Source of the DNA: Helicoverpa zea
Lineage: Eukaryota > Arthropoda > Insecta > Lepidoptera > Noctuidae
Direction: 5' to 3'
DNA length: 64,000 bases
NCBI RefSeq assembly: GCF_022581195.2
Contig: NC_061459.1
Coordinates: 11,222,001 to 11,286,000, forward strand
Shown piece by piece: positions 24,701 through 37,037 of the stretch; the first letter of the stretch is position 1; each line of letters starts with the position of its first letter. The position numbers and the translations under genes are program-made. Under the pieces are notes generated by a model. That model searched no databases and had not been told where the DNA came from. It worked only from the letters and a program-made list of their open reading frames with translations.

Positions 24701-27700
24701 GGTCGCAGAGATTAGATTAAAGTTATAAAACTAATACCGTTATGGCATTTGTTTTATTAGCTACCACAAATCTACACGGACAACCTGATAGGAAAACATA
24801 CTTTTATCATTTTATGACAAATGATTCATGACCACTTAGAATCCTCACAAGCTGCCTGAATAATTAATTATAAACAAAAAGTATCTAAAGTCAAAAGAAG
24901 AAGACTATGATGCAATTACCAGGAGCACATGATATCACTCATCATTATTCAAAAGTAGATGTTTGACTTTCTAACAACAAAATAAGCCATACATTAGCTT
25001 CCGCAAGCGGCTTCAACCGAACCGTCTCGTGCGAACTATTCTGCGCCCGGATAAAAGCGTTTTTCGTTGGAAAGTCGGTTTAATCGGTCCTGAGTTTTCA
25101 GTATTACCTCCATAATAGTACCTTTAGTTGATAGATATAAAATTGATGGAATTATTAACTCACCTCCTATCCAACTGCCTGCCATCAGTAGCATCCATCT
25201 TGTTATCCATGGTCAGTTTGTAGTATATCCTGGCGGCTGCTTCTGAACGATCGTGAGCGGTATACATGAACCCGTGTAACTGTTGTAGCATGTTGAGGCT
25301 TAGCTTCCAAAGGGACTTGCTCATTTTCGGGGTACATGTTACGAATCTGGGGGAAAGACAGTTTTGAAGAGTTAATAAACGAATTAATGGGCAAACAGGG
25401 ATAAAAAGGAGCGTCGTTTAGAGCGATGTCAATTGCTGAACATAGGCCACATTCCCCACGATTCGGCATTTTGCTCGATCTTCAGCAACCCGCATCCACT
25501 GTTTTCCGGTGACCTTGGCCAGATCACTAGATAAAAAAGAGCATGTTTGTCTACCTCTAATTTGGACAAATGAAAAAATGTGGGTCCTAAAGACGAAAAC
25601 TTATCATAATTTCCATTGACAAAAAGGCAGAAACTCCCCAACGTAGCTATTCCCTCATAATTATGTACATTGGCTTTATGCCCGGTCCAAACTCTAACTA
25701 AGCTATCAACTTTTTGCTACCCACATATTCATGAACAAAACTGCATCAAGTAGGTAATTCAGTAAGCATTGGACCGGATCTAAATTCCCACACGTTGTTC
25801 ATACATATGTCAATTTCATTTTATCTATGCCATCCGATTAAAGGATTCGATTATAAACAGCAGCGCAAAAACGTGACGTATTTATCAATGTAGGTAATAA
25901 TTTGCACAAGTTTATGTGTTCCTTACTAATTACGGGTTTACATAACAACATATGTTCGGGGTTTTGACTTTACAATATAAACAGAGGTCGTATATTCGTA
26001 TCATTGAAAGCAGACAATGAATCGATTATCCATTTGGTGATTTAAATCCCGTATCGCGACTCTGATTAGGTAAAACATATTCTAGAATCTTCCAAATATG
26101 TCATTTGGAAGAGAATATTCCAAATGGATAATGACAAGGGTGTTAAGAATAATGAAATAATGAACAGCCATTGATATGTAAGTTAAAACACATAATTGTA
26201 TATAAAACAGGATGTTATTGTAGGTCAATAGAAGAATCTAGTAGGAATTAGCTTTTACACAACAACAGGAAATAATCACCATTGCGGACGAACAAAGCAT
26301 TTTATCAGTTCATAGTAATTTTCAGTATAATAAGCTGATAAGCTTGGTCCGAGGACATAATGTACGTTTTCTTTTATTGCTGATTAGAATAAAAAGGCCT
26401 TATGTTATCTAATGCCGGACAAATATAACAAATGGGAGAACTTTATCGGTAAAGTTCAAGAATGAAAATTAAGGAAACCAAATTATAAAGCTAAGATCTT
26501 TTCGGAATTGTTCAAAAGCATTAATTTAATGTCAGATAATACTGAATACAGAAATACTCATAAATCAAAAATCAGGGATCACTAGCGTCAAATAGCCAAA
26601 CTCCAGGCTAGCAAAAAAAAAATACCAAATCAAATTAGTCATCATTCAACTAATTGAAAAGCGTAATAAAGTAAAAAAGAAGTTACATCCTCGTACATAG
26701 AAGACAATACTATCTCTCAATGTTTATAATTCACAACGTTTCTTATCTAAGCCAAAGAAAGCTAAGCAAATACTTAGCTTACAGAAATAGCGTTATCACA
26801 ACACAATGGTGGCAACATTGCATGGTCCGATTAGTTATCATTTAGTCTTAATGCAATCTTAAACTGGGCGTGACATAATGTGTTAGGAGATTATGAGATG
26901 ATTTTATGATATAACAATCCTTCGAGAGGTCAGAAGAAAGAGCTAGATAGCTGACGAAAATATTACAACAGCGAATGAAAGTTCAAGAAAAATTACAATC
27001 AGATAACAGAACATTAAGTTATCTTTCTAGCTCAAACAGCCATACCAGCTTCCAGAAACATCATTATAAGGTAGATCAGATCACGAAAATTAGATTTTGA
27101 GGGTCGCAAGAGGAATGTAATTTTATACTTGAAATAATATCTGATGATGACACTTTAAAGAAAAAATCCTAATATTGTGTACCAAAACAAGCTGATGACT
27201 ACGACAAATATGTTTATGTTTAAGAAGAAAATGCTCGAACCCCGGAACAATAAGACAGTTCAATAATGAATGCCTTTGACGTAATAACGAAAACATTGAA
27301 GCATACCAACCCGAGTTTAATACTCTCCAAACAATAACAATTTACAAAGTAAGCATATTATTTACATAACACATACTTACATATATTAATGTTTTGTCAA
27401 CGACGTCGGAATACGTGCTTACATAATTGATACAATACATTTGTTATGATAAAGTTATGCCTATACCTATTAATATCAAAAACCAGAAGCGTAACAGAAA
27501 GAAATAAGGCCTTTTGGCATTGACCTAATAAGAATAAAATCGCAAGATAGGGAAAAACTACTGAAGATAATACTAATGTTATTGTTGTAACTTAAAACAG
27601 TAGAACTGTTTGTGTAAAAAATATGCTTTGCGTCAGAGATGGGTTAAAGTTAATGTCAAGTTGATTGTTATGACGCTAGTGAGATGCAATGGTCTTATCT

Positions 27701-30700
27701 CGAAAAGCCTCCTAAAGAGGAAATAAACGTTGACCATGATGATGATGATGTCGATTCGGATCTAACAGAGCAAAATTATGTATAGGAGCGACAATCTCAT
27801 AAGACAAGAGAATTGCTGTAAGGGAAGACACTTAATAAATCATCCACGTATCTATGGGGTAAATTATAGAAATACAGGGCTGCGGGTTGTTCGAAAGGGA
27901 TACCGCGGCCCTGGTACATAAAAGGATGGTTTTTGACGTCGTTAAAAAAAATATATATATAGAAATAGAAGAATGCACATGTAACGGAAACTCAGAATTG
28001 TGGGACTTCTACGAATCTCATTCATTCATTCATTCATATTCATGAAAATCAGCAATTAAACAAAACCTATATGGGACAACACATACAAATAAAGCTAGCA
28101 TTTAAACCAGTCCCAACAAGACTCATCCAATTTACTAGCTACATCAGACCCTTCACCACACAACGGACAACGGACAACAAAGTACTAAAGACAGACACAA
28201 CCCTTCCACCTTCTACAAAAACTTATAAAGACTGACCTAGTCATATAGTTGTTGTGACGGATACACCTCTTTCTACGCACGAGCACATTCCCAGCCACTT
28301 TGTACTGAACCGCATGCGTCTCTACCTTATCGCCCACATAGCTAAAAAGCGTTTGATGCGTTAGTGAACAAGCTGAGAAATGATTGATAGTGCATAGCAG
28401 ATTTTGATCATAGGTTCGTAGATGAAAATTGTTAGTCAATGTGTGGATTTCAAACAACTATTTGAAATTTTCTCCACAACCAAAATCTGCGCTATTGACA
28501 TAAAGTACCTATGTAACATTTACAGTGTCTTCTGTATTATTTACAGTATCTTCTGGATTTTGTACATTGAAGACAGTAGTCAGCTTACTTTTTTACACTG
28601 TCTTTAATGTATCGTTCATGTAATGAAACTCTATTTGAAGCCCAGATACTAATCTAGCTACATCATTTCCTAATATAGTTACGTTCACGATTACAAGAGC
28701 TTTATGAATTAAGTATCAGTTGAGTTTAATTATATCAGAATTATCTAATTTCATATATAACATATTATGTCCCTGACACGGATGTGTTAACAGTGACATA
28801 TTAAAATAGTATAATATGCAAAACTGTTATTGTATGAAAACTTTGGCCAGAACGATCTAATATTATTTTTCTCAGTTACATAGCGTGACTCACAATTCAA
28901 ACTTTTTTCTTGTAGAAATAATTTTAATATAACGCGAGTGATTAAAATGAATTTAATTATATGACATGGTCTGTTGCAATTGTGGTAGGTAATCTACGCA
29001 ATTGCGCATGAATTTACTAAACATTTTTATCAAACTAATACAAATTATTGCGCCATTGACCCACGCAAACAACAATTTGACTACATTCGGAAATACATAA
29101 ATACACATAACTACTGTTTACTTCATGTTTAATTACACCACTTCATACAGTTAGATAATAATTTAAATAATAATTTAAGCGCCATTTGCGTGCTGCATTC
29201 TTTTCAAAATTACACAGAAATTTTCTGTTATGGACCAATACCTTAAGTTACGTAGGAAGAAGCTATAAAACTTGCTCAAGTACCTTATAACGTTCTTAAA
29301 AGGGCAGTCAACTAAAGCGTGGATGTCGCGAACGGAAAGCAACTCTCTCTTTTACCAGACGGGATGATTAATGTTATAAATCATTACGCGCGAGATTATG
29401 ATTACCATAAAATATCGCTTGATAGGGGAAAGTATAATACAACATGTTTCTCGCCGTCATCATATCTCCGTAACTTATAAGCTAGGTACTGCACACAAAA
29501 ATATGAATCGAAGAACGTTTTGCACTCAACGACCGAAATTAAAAAATCTTCTCACCAAAAAAGTTTACTTCTAAACAGACTACAATAACATCCGTATTAC
29601 AGAACTGATCTCTTTCCGGTCGTGTCGGATTGCCGTCCCATCGGGCTATGAGAGTGAAGGAATAGGGAGTGCACCTGTGTCTGCGCAAATGCTTGTGCAC
29701 TATAATATGTCCTGCGCAGTTGGCTAATCTCCTTACATGAGAACAGCCGCCGTAGCCGATAATCGGCTAGGAGGACATCATCATCATCATTACAGAACAA
29801 GGTCATGGCCAAAGAACTGAAGTTATTTTATTCTTCTAAATTCATTTTCTGTAGTTTTAAAACAGGATCAAGGTAGGAAAGAGGTCCTAAACATAAAGGA
29901 GCATAAAGATTATACTTACTTGGTAAATGAAGCATACATGATGTCGATAGGCACTCTGTAGGGTAGCGTGAGGAGTGTAAGATACCTCATCGCTCGTTGC
30001 CTCATCACCCAGTTGACAATGCCGCTGTTCGCCGAGTCTATTGCGTTCTGGAATATCGTCATCACGGTGTCCGGTAGGTCGTCTACTAACGCGTCCTAAA
30101 AATGAGCGTAATTTTAATTTATAGCCAGAATTTCAAGACTTGATAATATCAATTTATATTTCTAATTATGAAAAATATCAAAAAATCGAATAGGTAGTCT
30201 TAAGACAGTTTAATTGATCTATCCGCTCTAAAAATCCTGCAAGCAATCCTAGAGGAAATTTTTGATCGTGTGCTTGTGGAGTATTGTGCTTATTACTTAA
30301 ATCGTGTCCTGTAAAGTCATTTTTGTTAAAAATATCCTTAAAACCACTTTTGGCGCCACTTCCACGAATGAAGTCATCAATATGAAAACTTTGATAAATG
30401 GATTATCCAACTTGATAACACAAACTTATCTCAATATCTATCTGATAGACGAGTGCAATAAAAGGATACCTAATCCTGTTTTATTTTGCCTACTGCTTGC
30501 CTACTCGTTTTCCTTACCTGTCTGTGAGTCTTGCATTCTTCACAATCTGGATCATATTCATACGTGGTATCATCTAACACATCTTGCAATTGGAAGGTCG
30601 ACTGAACTGCGAGACACCTTGTACAAGATATCATGTTGTTTCTATGCAAGAATCGGAGAGCGTCGTCAAAGCCTTGTTTGCACATATTGCTTAGAACCTC

Positions 30701-33700
30701 TGGTTTTGGCGGGAAGAGGATGCGCGCGAATCTGTTCATGTTCTGTTTTGATAATTCTATGCTTGTGTTTGCCAGATTTACCTGTTGAAAGTAAATTTGA
30801 TTTGAGACCGTGAAGGGCGTTTTCTCTGCGAAAATAGCCACTAGTGCGAATTACCCCTTGTATTTCCGAAAAGAGATTTTTGGAGTCCTTGTCTATCTTT
30901 GTTTTATAAAGCAGAGTAGATATAGATACTCTCTGTTTATATAGAGTTACAGTTTAGGAAATGAATACGGGTTTTTTTAACATTTCATATTGATACCACA
31001 CATTCACACCGCAGGCTTGAAATTGTTGCATTTGCGTTAGTCAAGTGGCTAGTGATAACCCACGTATAGGAATTTCTACTGTCTAACGTTACTAACCAAC
31101 TGGACCTAAATTAATTAAGGTTTCTGTAAATATAATCTATTGACATGTTCCATTATTTGTTAACTTCGTTTATCCATAATAATTAATTTATTTAAAAGAT
31201 ATACTTTTAATTGTGAATGACCTTAAAGTAAATAGTATTGAATATATATATTTTGTCGACAACTATTGTCTCATTGTTACCGCCCGTTCAACTCACGTAC
31301 CAAATACATTGGTCAATTGCTTAAAAGCATGCATAATTTACACTCTACGATCTTATTTCCAGTAACATACTGGAAAAATCTAAAACTGTCATCAAAAACA
31401 TGTTTGTTGGTGAAATTCCGGAGCAAGGACAAATCGCACCTGATTATTGGTCCTTGATAGGTCAAATATAATTACACTAATGTTATGTGCTCAAGGGCAT
31501 CGATATAAAAAAAAACAATACGCCGCACAGTATACGATTTGACTAATCTAGGGAGACAATAGGTATTTAAATGAAATGTTTAAAACTACATTTTTTTTAA
31601 TCTTGTTACGCTGTCGAATACATCTTTTAGCTGATAACACAAGGCAAATAATCTCTTGTCACGCAAAACTGGTTTTAACAATGGGCGAAGTTACTTGACC
31701 CTATTCAGGTAGTCGCTCGACCGCTCAGTGTGACCGTTAACGCTAACGTGTATACATGTTCTTTGGTGTATTGAGTGCTTGTAAGTGTTTTTTTGTGATG
31801 GAGTCATCAAATAGAGGTAATTATCCATATATTAAAGTCCTTAAATAAAACCAAATTGTATGCTTTCGAACTGTAACACTCACTGAAAAAACACATCAAT
31901 AAAAATGTATTTCTATTTTAAATTAATTTTTGTTTGGAGATCTACCATGTAGTCAAATGTAGTCAAGCTGTAAGTGTAGTCTTAAAAAAATCTCTGTGTT
32001 ATATACTTTGAAGCTATAATAATTGTATTTTGCGATTTTTTGCGATTATATTTTTTTTTCGTTTTTTCTTTATAGATGCCAGAATGCAGCGAAAATCAAT
32101 ATTTGATTTTTGGCGTTCTATTCCGCCCAAAGGTCGATTAAATAAAGTAATCGACTTTGTGAAAGTGAGCTTTGGTAATTTGGTTGTTACCGAACACCAA
32201 GACGAACAGTTAAAAGCATTTTTGAAAAAAGAATGCGAAAAAATACGTGTGAAATGGGATCGCAAGCAAAGACGATTAGACTTGTTTTTAAAAGACTATG
32301 AACAGTGGCTCAGCGAAGATTTAACTTTCGCCATGCTTGTGGTATCAGAAAATGTTTCAATACCAAGTACTAGTGGTGGCAGGCCGCAGAAAAGTTTTGT
32401 GGAAAGTTCAAAAAAAACGAAGAAGAGGAAAGTTCAGCACTTATTAAATGACTACAGTAAAGATGAATTGATTTTCGCCGCGCAATTAAGTGTTAGAGCT
32501 AGTGGCAAACGTGATGCTGCTACATTGATTGAAGAATTATCTACAGCCTCGCCAAAACGAGCCACCACATATAAGAAAGCTCGAAGAATTATTAATACTG
32601 GAAAAGAACAAAGGCCTTATACTCCTGACGAAGCTTTGGCGTTGTTCATATCAAATAATTTCACTGTCCAGACATACAAAAATGTTCAACAAGAAGCCAA
32701 AGAAAGGGGATTCAATATATACCCTTGCTATGATCACGTGGCACAGGTTAAAAAGCAGTGCTATCCTCCAGTTGAAAATATAACAGTAACCGATATATCG
32801 GCTGAAGTAAGACTGGATTCTCTTTTGAACCATACTGCATTGAGAATATGTAAAAATATTCTTGGAGAAATATTAGATACAAGTGTGTTAAATTACACTT
32901 TGATATACAAATGGGGATGCGATGGGTCTTCGGGTCATAGCTTATACAAGCAACCATTTGAAGATACCGGTAGCACAGACGAATATATGTTTATCATGTC
33001 TTTAGTTCCAATAAGACTTGTAAACAATGCACAGAAGGTCATATGGGAAAATCCTCGGCCATCCTCACCAAGATTCTGCAGAGTTATCAAATTCATATAT
33101 AAGAAAGAGTGCGAAGCATTGATCAAAGAAGAATGCCAAGGTATGGAAAATCAAATACGGGCGTTAATGCCAACTCTATTGGAAATCAGAGGCGTAACCA
33201 TCTCAATCACGCACAAGATGATTCTTTCAATGATTGATGGTAAAGTTTGTAACGTTTTAGCTGAAAATAAATCGACTCAAAGATGTTTTATCTGCAAGGC
33301 AACATCAAAGGAAATGAATTCGGCATCAATGGTTAGAGAGCCTGATGAGAATATGTACCAATTTGGAATCTCTAGTTTACATGCGTACATTCGTACAATG
33401 GAATGTCTCTTAAATATTAGTTATCGCATGAACATTTGTGAGTGGCAAATCAGAGGAGACAAAAATAAAGAGACATTCAAAAAAACTAAAGAAGAAATAA
33501 AGGCAAAGTTTAAAGAAATTGGTCTAATAATCGACAAAGTTAAACCAGGATTCGGTACAAGCAATGACGGAAATACCGCACGAGCATTTTTTTATAATTA
33601 TGCCACAACAGCGCGGATTACTGGTCTCAATGAAAACCTCATTCATCGTTTTGGGACAATTCTTGCAGCCATAGCTTCAGGCTATGAAATCGACACAGAA

Positions 33701-36700
33701 AAATTTAATGACTACTGTGTGGCGACCAGGGAGATGTATTTAAGTTTATACCCATGGTATAATATGCCGGCAACAGTGCATAAAATTTTGGTACATGGAG
33801 CAAATATAATAAAAAATTCGGTGATACCGATAGGACAAATGTCCGAAGAGGCTTCCGAGGCCAAAAATAAAGAAATTAGAAAAGCCAGATTGGGGCATAC
33901 ATTGAAAACATCAAGACACAGAAGTAATTATGATTTAATTAAACATTTGTTAACATCTTCAGATCCCTATATAACATTATTAAGAAAACTTCATCAAAAA
34001 AAAATATCTAAGCGTGATATAGATATAAGAATCTTATTAAAAGATTAAAAAAAATGTTATACGTTCAGTTTTGCCTTTTATTTACTACAACATTCACAAC
34101 AAATGTAATAATAATATAATAGTTAGGTTCCCGAGTTTTGTCCCCCTAGATTAGTCAAATCGTATACTGTGCGCCGTTACATCATCGAATGACCGCTATT
34201 CTATTTATACAGACTCATAAATAAATACTTACATGGAACAACTGTGAGCTCAAATCCCTGGGACAAATGTCGCTTTCGCCACAAAATGGACTAACAGTGA
34301 TGGTGTTCTCATCTAATACAGGTAGGTTGTCGCTGAAGCCACCGTCCATGTACCTTATGCCATGGAACCTTGGGGGCAGCAACCCGGAGAATACTGGCAC
34401 GAAACATGACGCTAGCAGCGCCTAGAACAAAATTGGGTAGGTAGTTCAAAAATGGAACGTTAAGGATGGGAGTAATGAAGGAAGGAGAATAAGGATGAAG
34501 CTGAAAATTGCAATCCCGTTTGGCGAAGTTTACGAGTAGGTATTATAAGAAGAGGGGAACTCATGCAAAGGATTTTTTAAGTTCTTGGGATTTTTTTGGG
34601 TAATTTTGAAAAAAGCGAGTCAATCTGAATGGATTATATCATTGCGCTCCAAAATAAAATACCTACTCGTCGAAAGACGGAAAGCAAGTTACAGTATACT
34701 CCGAAGTTATTTAAGTGGTTGCGAAAATTATGCAAGTCGTGTATCCAAGAGTATCTTGACACACATTGAGCTAAACGCAGATTACCATAGTATGTAGAAA
34801 TTGCGCGTCATATAATAATGCTATTATAATAACGAGCGGTTGTTCCCAATTTGATGTGATGACATCACAGCTCAGATACTGCAGGATGCGAAAACAAATC
34901 TAACGTAACGCGCGAATTAGTTTGACGGAAATATATCTATGGGACTGGAGAGCTATTTAAATGTATCTAATCTTGAGTAATCAATAAAGGTACATATTGC
35001 TAGATAACAAGCAGTTCTAACAAGGAGTGGACAAACGATTTTCTGTAGACAAAAATAAAAGGACACAGGGGAGAAAATCAATCTGTCCGCCGAAACAAGT
35101 AACGTTGCTCACCTGTAATAAATCCTCCCTCGTGGGGAACTCAGAGACAATAACGTTCTTCCCGTCGTAGACTCTCGTCAGAGAGATGTGGAGCTTGCCA
35201 CTGACGATCTTGTGAACATCATGGGGCAGATACTTCTGCATGCCCTCGAGGAGGACATTTTGTATGTTGAAGGACGGGCTGAAGGGCCCGAGGGAGCCTG
35301 CCCTCGCCTCGCTTACTACCCTCAAGACATCTGTTGTGATTTCACCTAGCAAAAAGATTATCTTATCAGCAACATGAATTATTTAAGAGGTTTTGTGATT
35401 CTATTGACCTAAAAAACTAAGTAACTGATATTGTTATTACATTTTATAAAGGGATCTGACGAAATTATCAGTTAATGTCAATAATGTATGAATATAGGGC
35501 ATCAGCTGTTGAGATTATTGTTTGAGAATAATAAGAGCATTTAAGATGTGTGTAATTTGCATGCAAGACTAAATTGGCGCTTGAAATGTGTGTCTTCTAA
35601 CCACTGGATATATATGTATATGCTTGAATGAATAAAGCAAAAAAAGAAATAAATTAGTACTATCAGAAAATAAGGCATTAACATTTTGACACCGATTTTT
35701 GTTTTTGAGAAATTAAGATCTTTATTCGTAGCTATCATTTCCACTACATATTTTATGTAGATATGTTTGCATTTATTTCATTGACGTAAGTAATTAAAAA
35801 AAAAAAAAAAACAGAAAATGGGAAATAATTATTTTTGCTAAGTTAAAAAAAATGTTTGGCTTAACATTGACTAACAAAATTATATAATACTCTGGCACAA
35901 TTCCAGTGGGAAAATGTTGTTTTAACTTTTATGTAAAGAATATCTGACTTCCTGGAACTATTTTTAATATTACACTGACGGAATTATAGTGTATTGAAAA
36001 CCAATTCCATACAATGAAGAGTTCCCAATATGCCATAGTTGCATTACTCATTAAATGATAGCAAAAATATTTCATACTAATTGCCCAACAGTAAACATTA
36101 ATACTGCTTTATAAAATCTAACATTCCCAACCCAACTATGTCATGCAACAAGGCATATATTTGTAAACATTAATTCAATTTAAAAAAATAGAGCATTGAA
36201 TAATGAACTTAATTCCGAAAGCTTACAGTTCAATTTCCTTCTTCAGGAAAATAATAACATATACAAATGAATTATACAAGTTTTTCGAAAATGAACTCAG
36301 TTGACATTTGAATAAAGTTCGTACTTCCGTGCAGGAGTTTATTGTCTATTGTCCAGTAGCATTAGGTGCATAATAATAAACAAGTTCTGATTACAAGCTA
36401 ACATTGTGGCCTTGTCAAATCATCTTCATTTACAATAATATTATAGGTATTATGGTGACTAATCATTGCAGTTTAGTTAGTTTTGGTCACTAGCATGAAT
36501 AGAATATTTGTTTAAATTTGGAAATTATTTTTTGTGACTTTTGTTTAATTTATTAACAATATAATTTATTTTGAGATATGTTATTTATTTGGAAAGCTTA
36601 ATTTTCATGTCCATATTGATTTTATAATTAATTGGAAGGATAAGAAATTTATTTAATACCACATCTTTCTTTATTGAAAAAACATTACAAAATATTTGTT

Positions 36701-37037
36701 TAATTTACAGTTGGAACTTTATATTAATTATTCGTTTATTTTATTTTTCTCTTTTAAATCATTCATTTTCATTTAAAAAAAAATGCTTTTAATTTTTTAT
36801 TCATTAAAAATAATGGGTCGTCTCAGCGGAATTAGGTATTTTAAAAAGCAATCCTATGAATATAATGACATAATTACCTATGGGCAGGTCACACAGCAGG
36901 CAGCAAGCTGATAGTGCGCCAAAAGAGGCGCCAGATATTTTGCCTAACAACAAATGGGGCGCATACTTTTTAAAACACACTGCAACACCAACATGGTAAA
37001 TACCAAGGAAACCACAACCAGCGAACGATAAGTTCAT
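15736..37037 (-). CDS. bmm: Brummer-type triacylglycerol lipase (PNPLA2/ATGL orthologue), 9 exons
   Basis: Brummer is the lipid-droplet triglyceride lipase that mobilises fat-body stores. Exons (transcript order): 37037-36878, 35345-35113, 34421-34233, 30781-30518, 30095-29920, 25346-25164, 19163-19025, 16913-16784, 15899-15736. Phases agree throughout, giving 545 residues (Drosophila bmm has about 507). The start MNLSFAGCGFLGIYHVGVAV contains the patatin oxyanion-hole GCGFLG. The nucleophile elbow is GASFG (Ser38), with Phe where many relatives have Ala. The catalytic-dyad Asp157 is in YMDGGFSDNLPVLDEN. Conserved SPFCGESDICPRD and LHRNNMISC blocks follow. The last two exons are acidic and poorly conserved, ending in YIELA. 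Introns total over 19 kb and hold a Transib, a foldback and other repeats. It is head-to-head with Nosip, 622 bp between start codons. Confidence 0.95.
17676..17823 (+). mobile_element. Short Helitron-like non-autonomous element (candidate)
   Basis: The segment starts TCTATCTATATAAATAAAA, passes through ACTCGAGAACGGCTGGGCCG and ends ACGAAGTTCGCGGGATCAGC followed by TAG. The start TC, the end CTAG and insertion between A and T fit Helitron structural rules. The internal GAGAACGGCTGGGCCGAT block and the GTTCGCGGGATCAGCTAG tail are sequences I recall as very frequent in lepidopteran genomes. I do not see a convincing GC-rich hairpin near the 3' end, so Helitron status is inferred. Confidence 0.5.
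18813..18864. repeat. 52-bp near-perfect hairpin in brummer intron 7
   Basis: The arms 18813-18836 and 18841-18864 are inverse complements over 24 bp with one mismatch, around a 4-base loop AATC. The core arm is TTTATATCATGAA. A further copy of the arm (TTTATATCATGAAAAT) follows at about 18868-18883. It is AT-rich, so it may be simple replication slippage, but the stem would be stable. Confidence 0.7.
21057..21206 (+). repeat. Dispersed lepidopteran repeat fragment (CCCAACTATGTTGGGATCGG family)
   Basis: The block CCCAACTATGTTGGGATCGG, then CTTCCAGTCTAACCGGAT, GAGTACCAGTGCTTTACAAG and GCGACTGCCTATCTGACC, is a phrase set I recognise as highly repeated in moth genomes. A second copy in opposite orientation is present at 50770-50885 (Usp46/RpL21 side), so the repetition is visible within this window. 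Class is uncertain; LINE 3' end or SINE. Confidence 0.6.
23177..23833. mobile_element. Foldback-type inverted-repeat element in brummer intron 6
   Basis: Two near-identical arms of about 187 bp (23177-23364 and 23647-23833) are inverse complements separated by about 282 bp of unrelated sequence. Arm ends read ATCCCACCAAAAACATT; the inner ends read GGCCATGAGCACAA. The spacer shows no open frame of note. Long arms with a short loop and no coding capacity fit a foldback MITE. A clear target-site duplication was not found: flanks are TTAG on the left and TTAA on the right. Confidence 0.75.
25347..29919. other. brummer intron 5 (about 4.6 kb)
   Basis: AT-rich intron sequence. It includes a degraded RTE-like 3' fragment near 25430-25530 (GCTGAACATAGGCCACATTC), a GATGATGATG-tailed fragment near 27690-27750, and a better preserved dispersed repeat at 29600-29790. 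No gene is supported. Confidence 0.45.
29600..29790. repeat. Dispersed repeat fragment with (CAT)n end
   Basis: The sequence contains GATCTCTTTCCGGTCGTGTC, GGATTGCCGTCCCATCGGGC and GCCGATAATCGGCTAGGAGG, then a (CAT)n microsatellite at 29776-29790. These phrases are familiar from many lepidopteran genomes and match no host gene. It is probably the end of an RTE-like LINE or a SINE that uses its tail; orientation is unclear. Confidence 0.55.
31526..34171 (+). mobile_element. Transib transposon, apparently intact, in brummer intron 3
   Basis: A 2646-bp element has terminal inverted repeats starting CACAGTATACGATTTGACTA, matching over 34 bp with one mismatch (31526-31559 and 34138-34171). It is flanked by a perfect 5-bp duplication CGCCG at 31521-31525 and 34172-34176. 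Five-base GC-rich duplications (CGNCG-like) and CAC-initial TIRs are Transib hallmarks. It encodes a single uninterrupted RAG1-related transposase on the plus strand, antisense to brummer. The right end reads CACAGTA, a 23-bp spacer, then ACAAAACTC, which resembles a 23-RSS. High TIR identity suggests recent insertion. Confidence 0.95.
31798..34048 (+). CDS. Transib transposase (RAG1-core-related DDE recombinase)
   Basis: Two exons, 31798-31816 and 32076-34048, join in frame (donor GGTAATTA, acceptor TTTATAG) to give 663 residues. Initiation at 32091 inside exon 2 is an alternative. Transib transposases are the family from which the RAG1 core derives. The catalytic triad is proposed as Asp289 (KWGCDGSSGHS), Asp394 (MIDGKVCNVL) and Glu601 (SEEASEAKNKEIRKAR). 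Other conserved blocks are VIWENPRPSSPRFCR, the putative zinc-binding CFICK, LHAYIRTMECLL, SNDGNTARAFF and WYNMPATVHKILVHG. No stop or frameshift was found in the frame. Function inferred: cut-and-paste transposition into CGNCG-like targets. Confidence 0.94.
35346..36877. other. brummer intron 1
   Basis: About 1.5 kb of AT-rich intron between coding exons 1 and 2. No repeat pair, conserved frame or RNA gene is evident. Confidence 0.45.

Larger units (their letters stand above)
19164..25163. other. brummer intron 6 (about 6 kb), AT-rich
   Basis: This intron contains a foldback element (23177-23833) and a dispersed repeat copy (21057-21206). A stretch around 22224-22345 shares the phrase GAGGGCAC.GCA.TGCCCCAGCCA with 18948-18976, suggesting a further small repeat family. 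No coding sequence is supported. Confidence 0.45.

Noticed and set aside
27776..27778. GATGATGATG microsatellite-associated sequence near 27730-27760 as a SINE
   Set aside because: Too short to assign; only the tail-like repeat is recognisable.
30304..30813. Open frame of 169 codons on the plus strand
   Set aside because: It is the antisense shadow of brummer exon 4 (30518-30781), whose minus-strand translation is clearly conserved.
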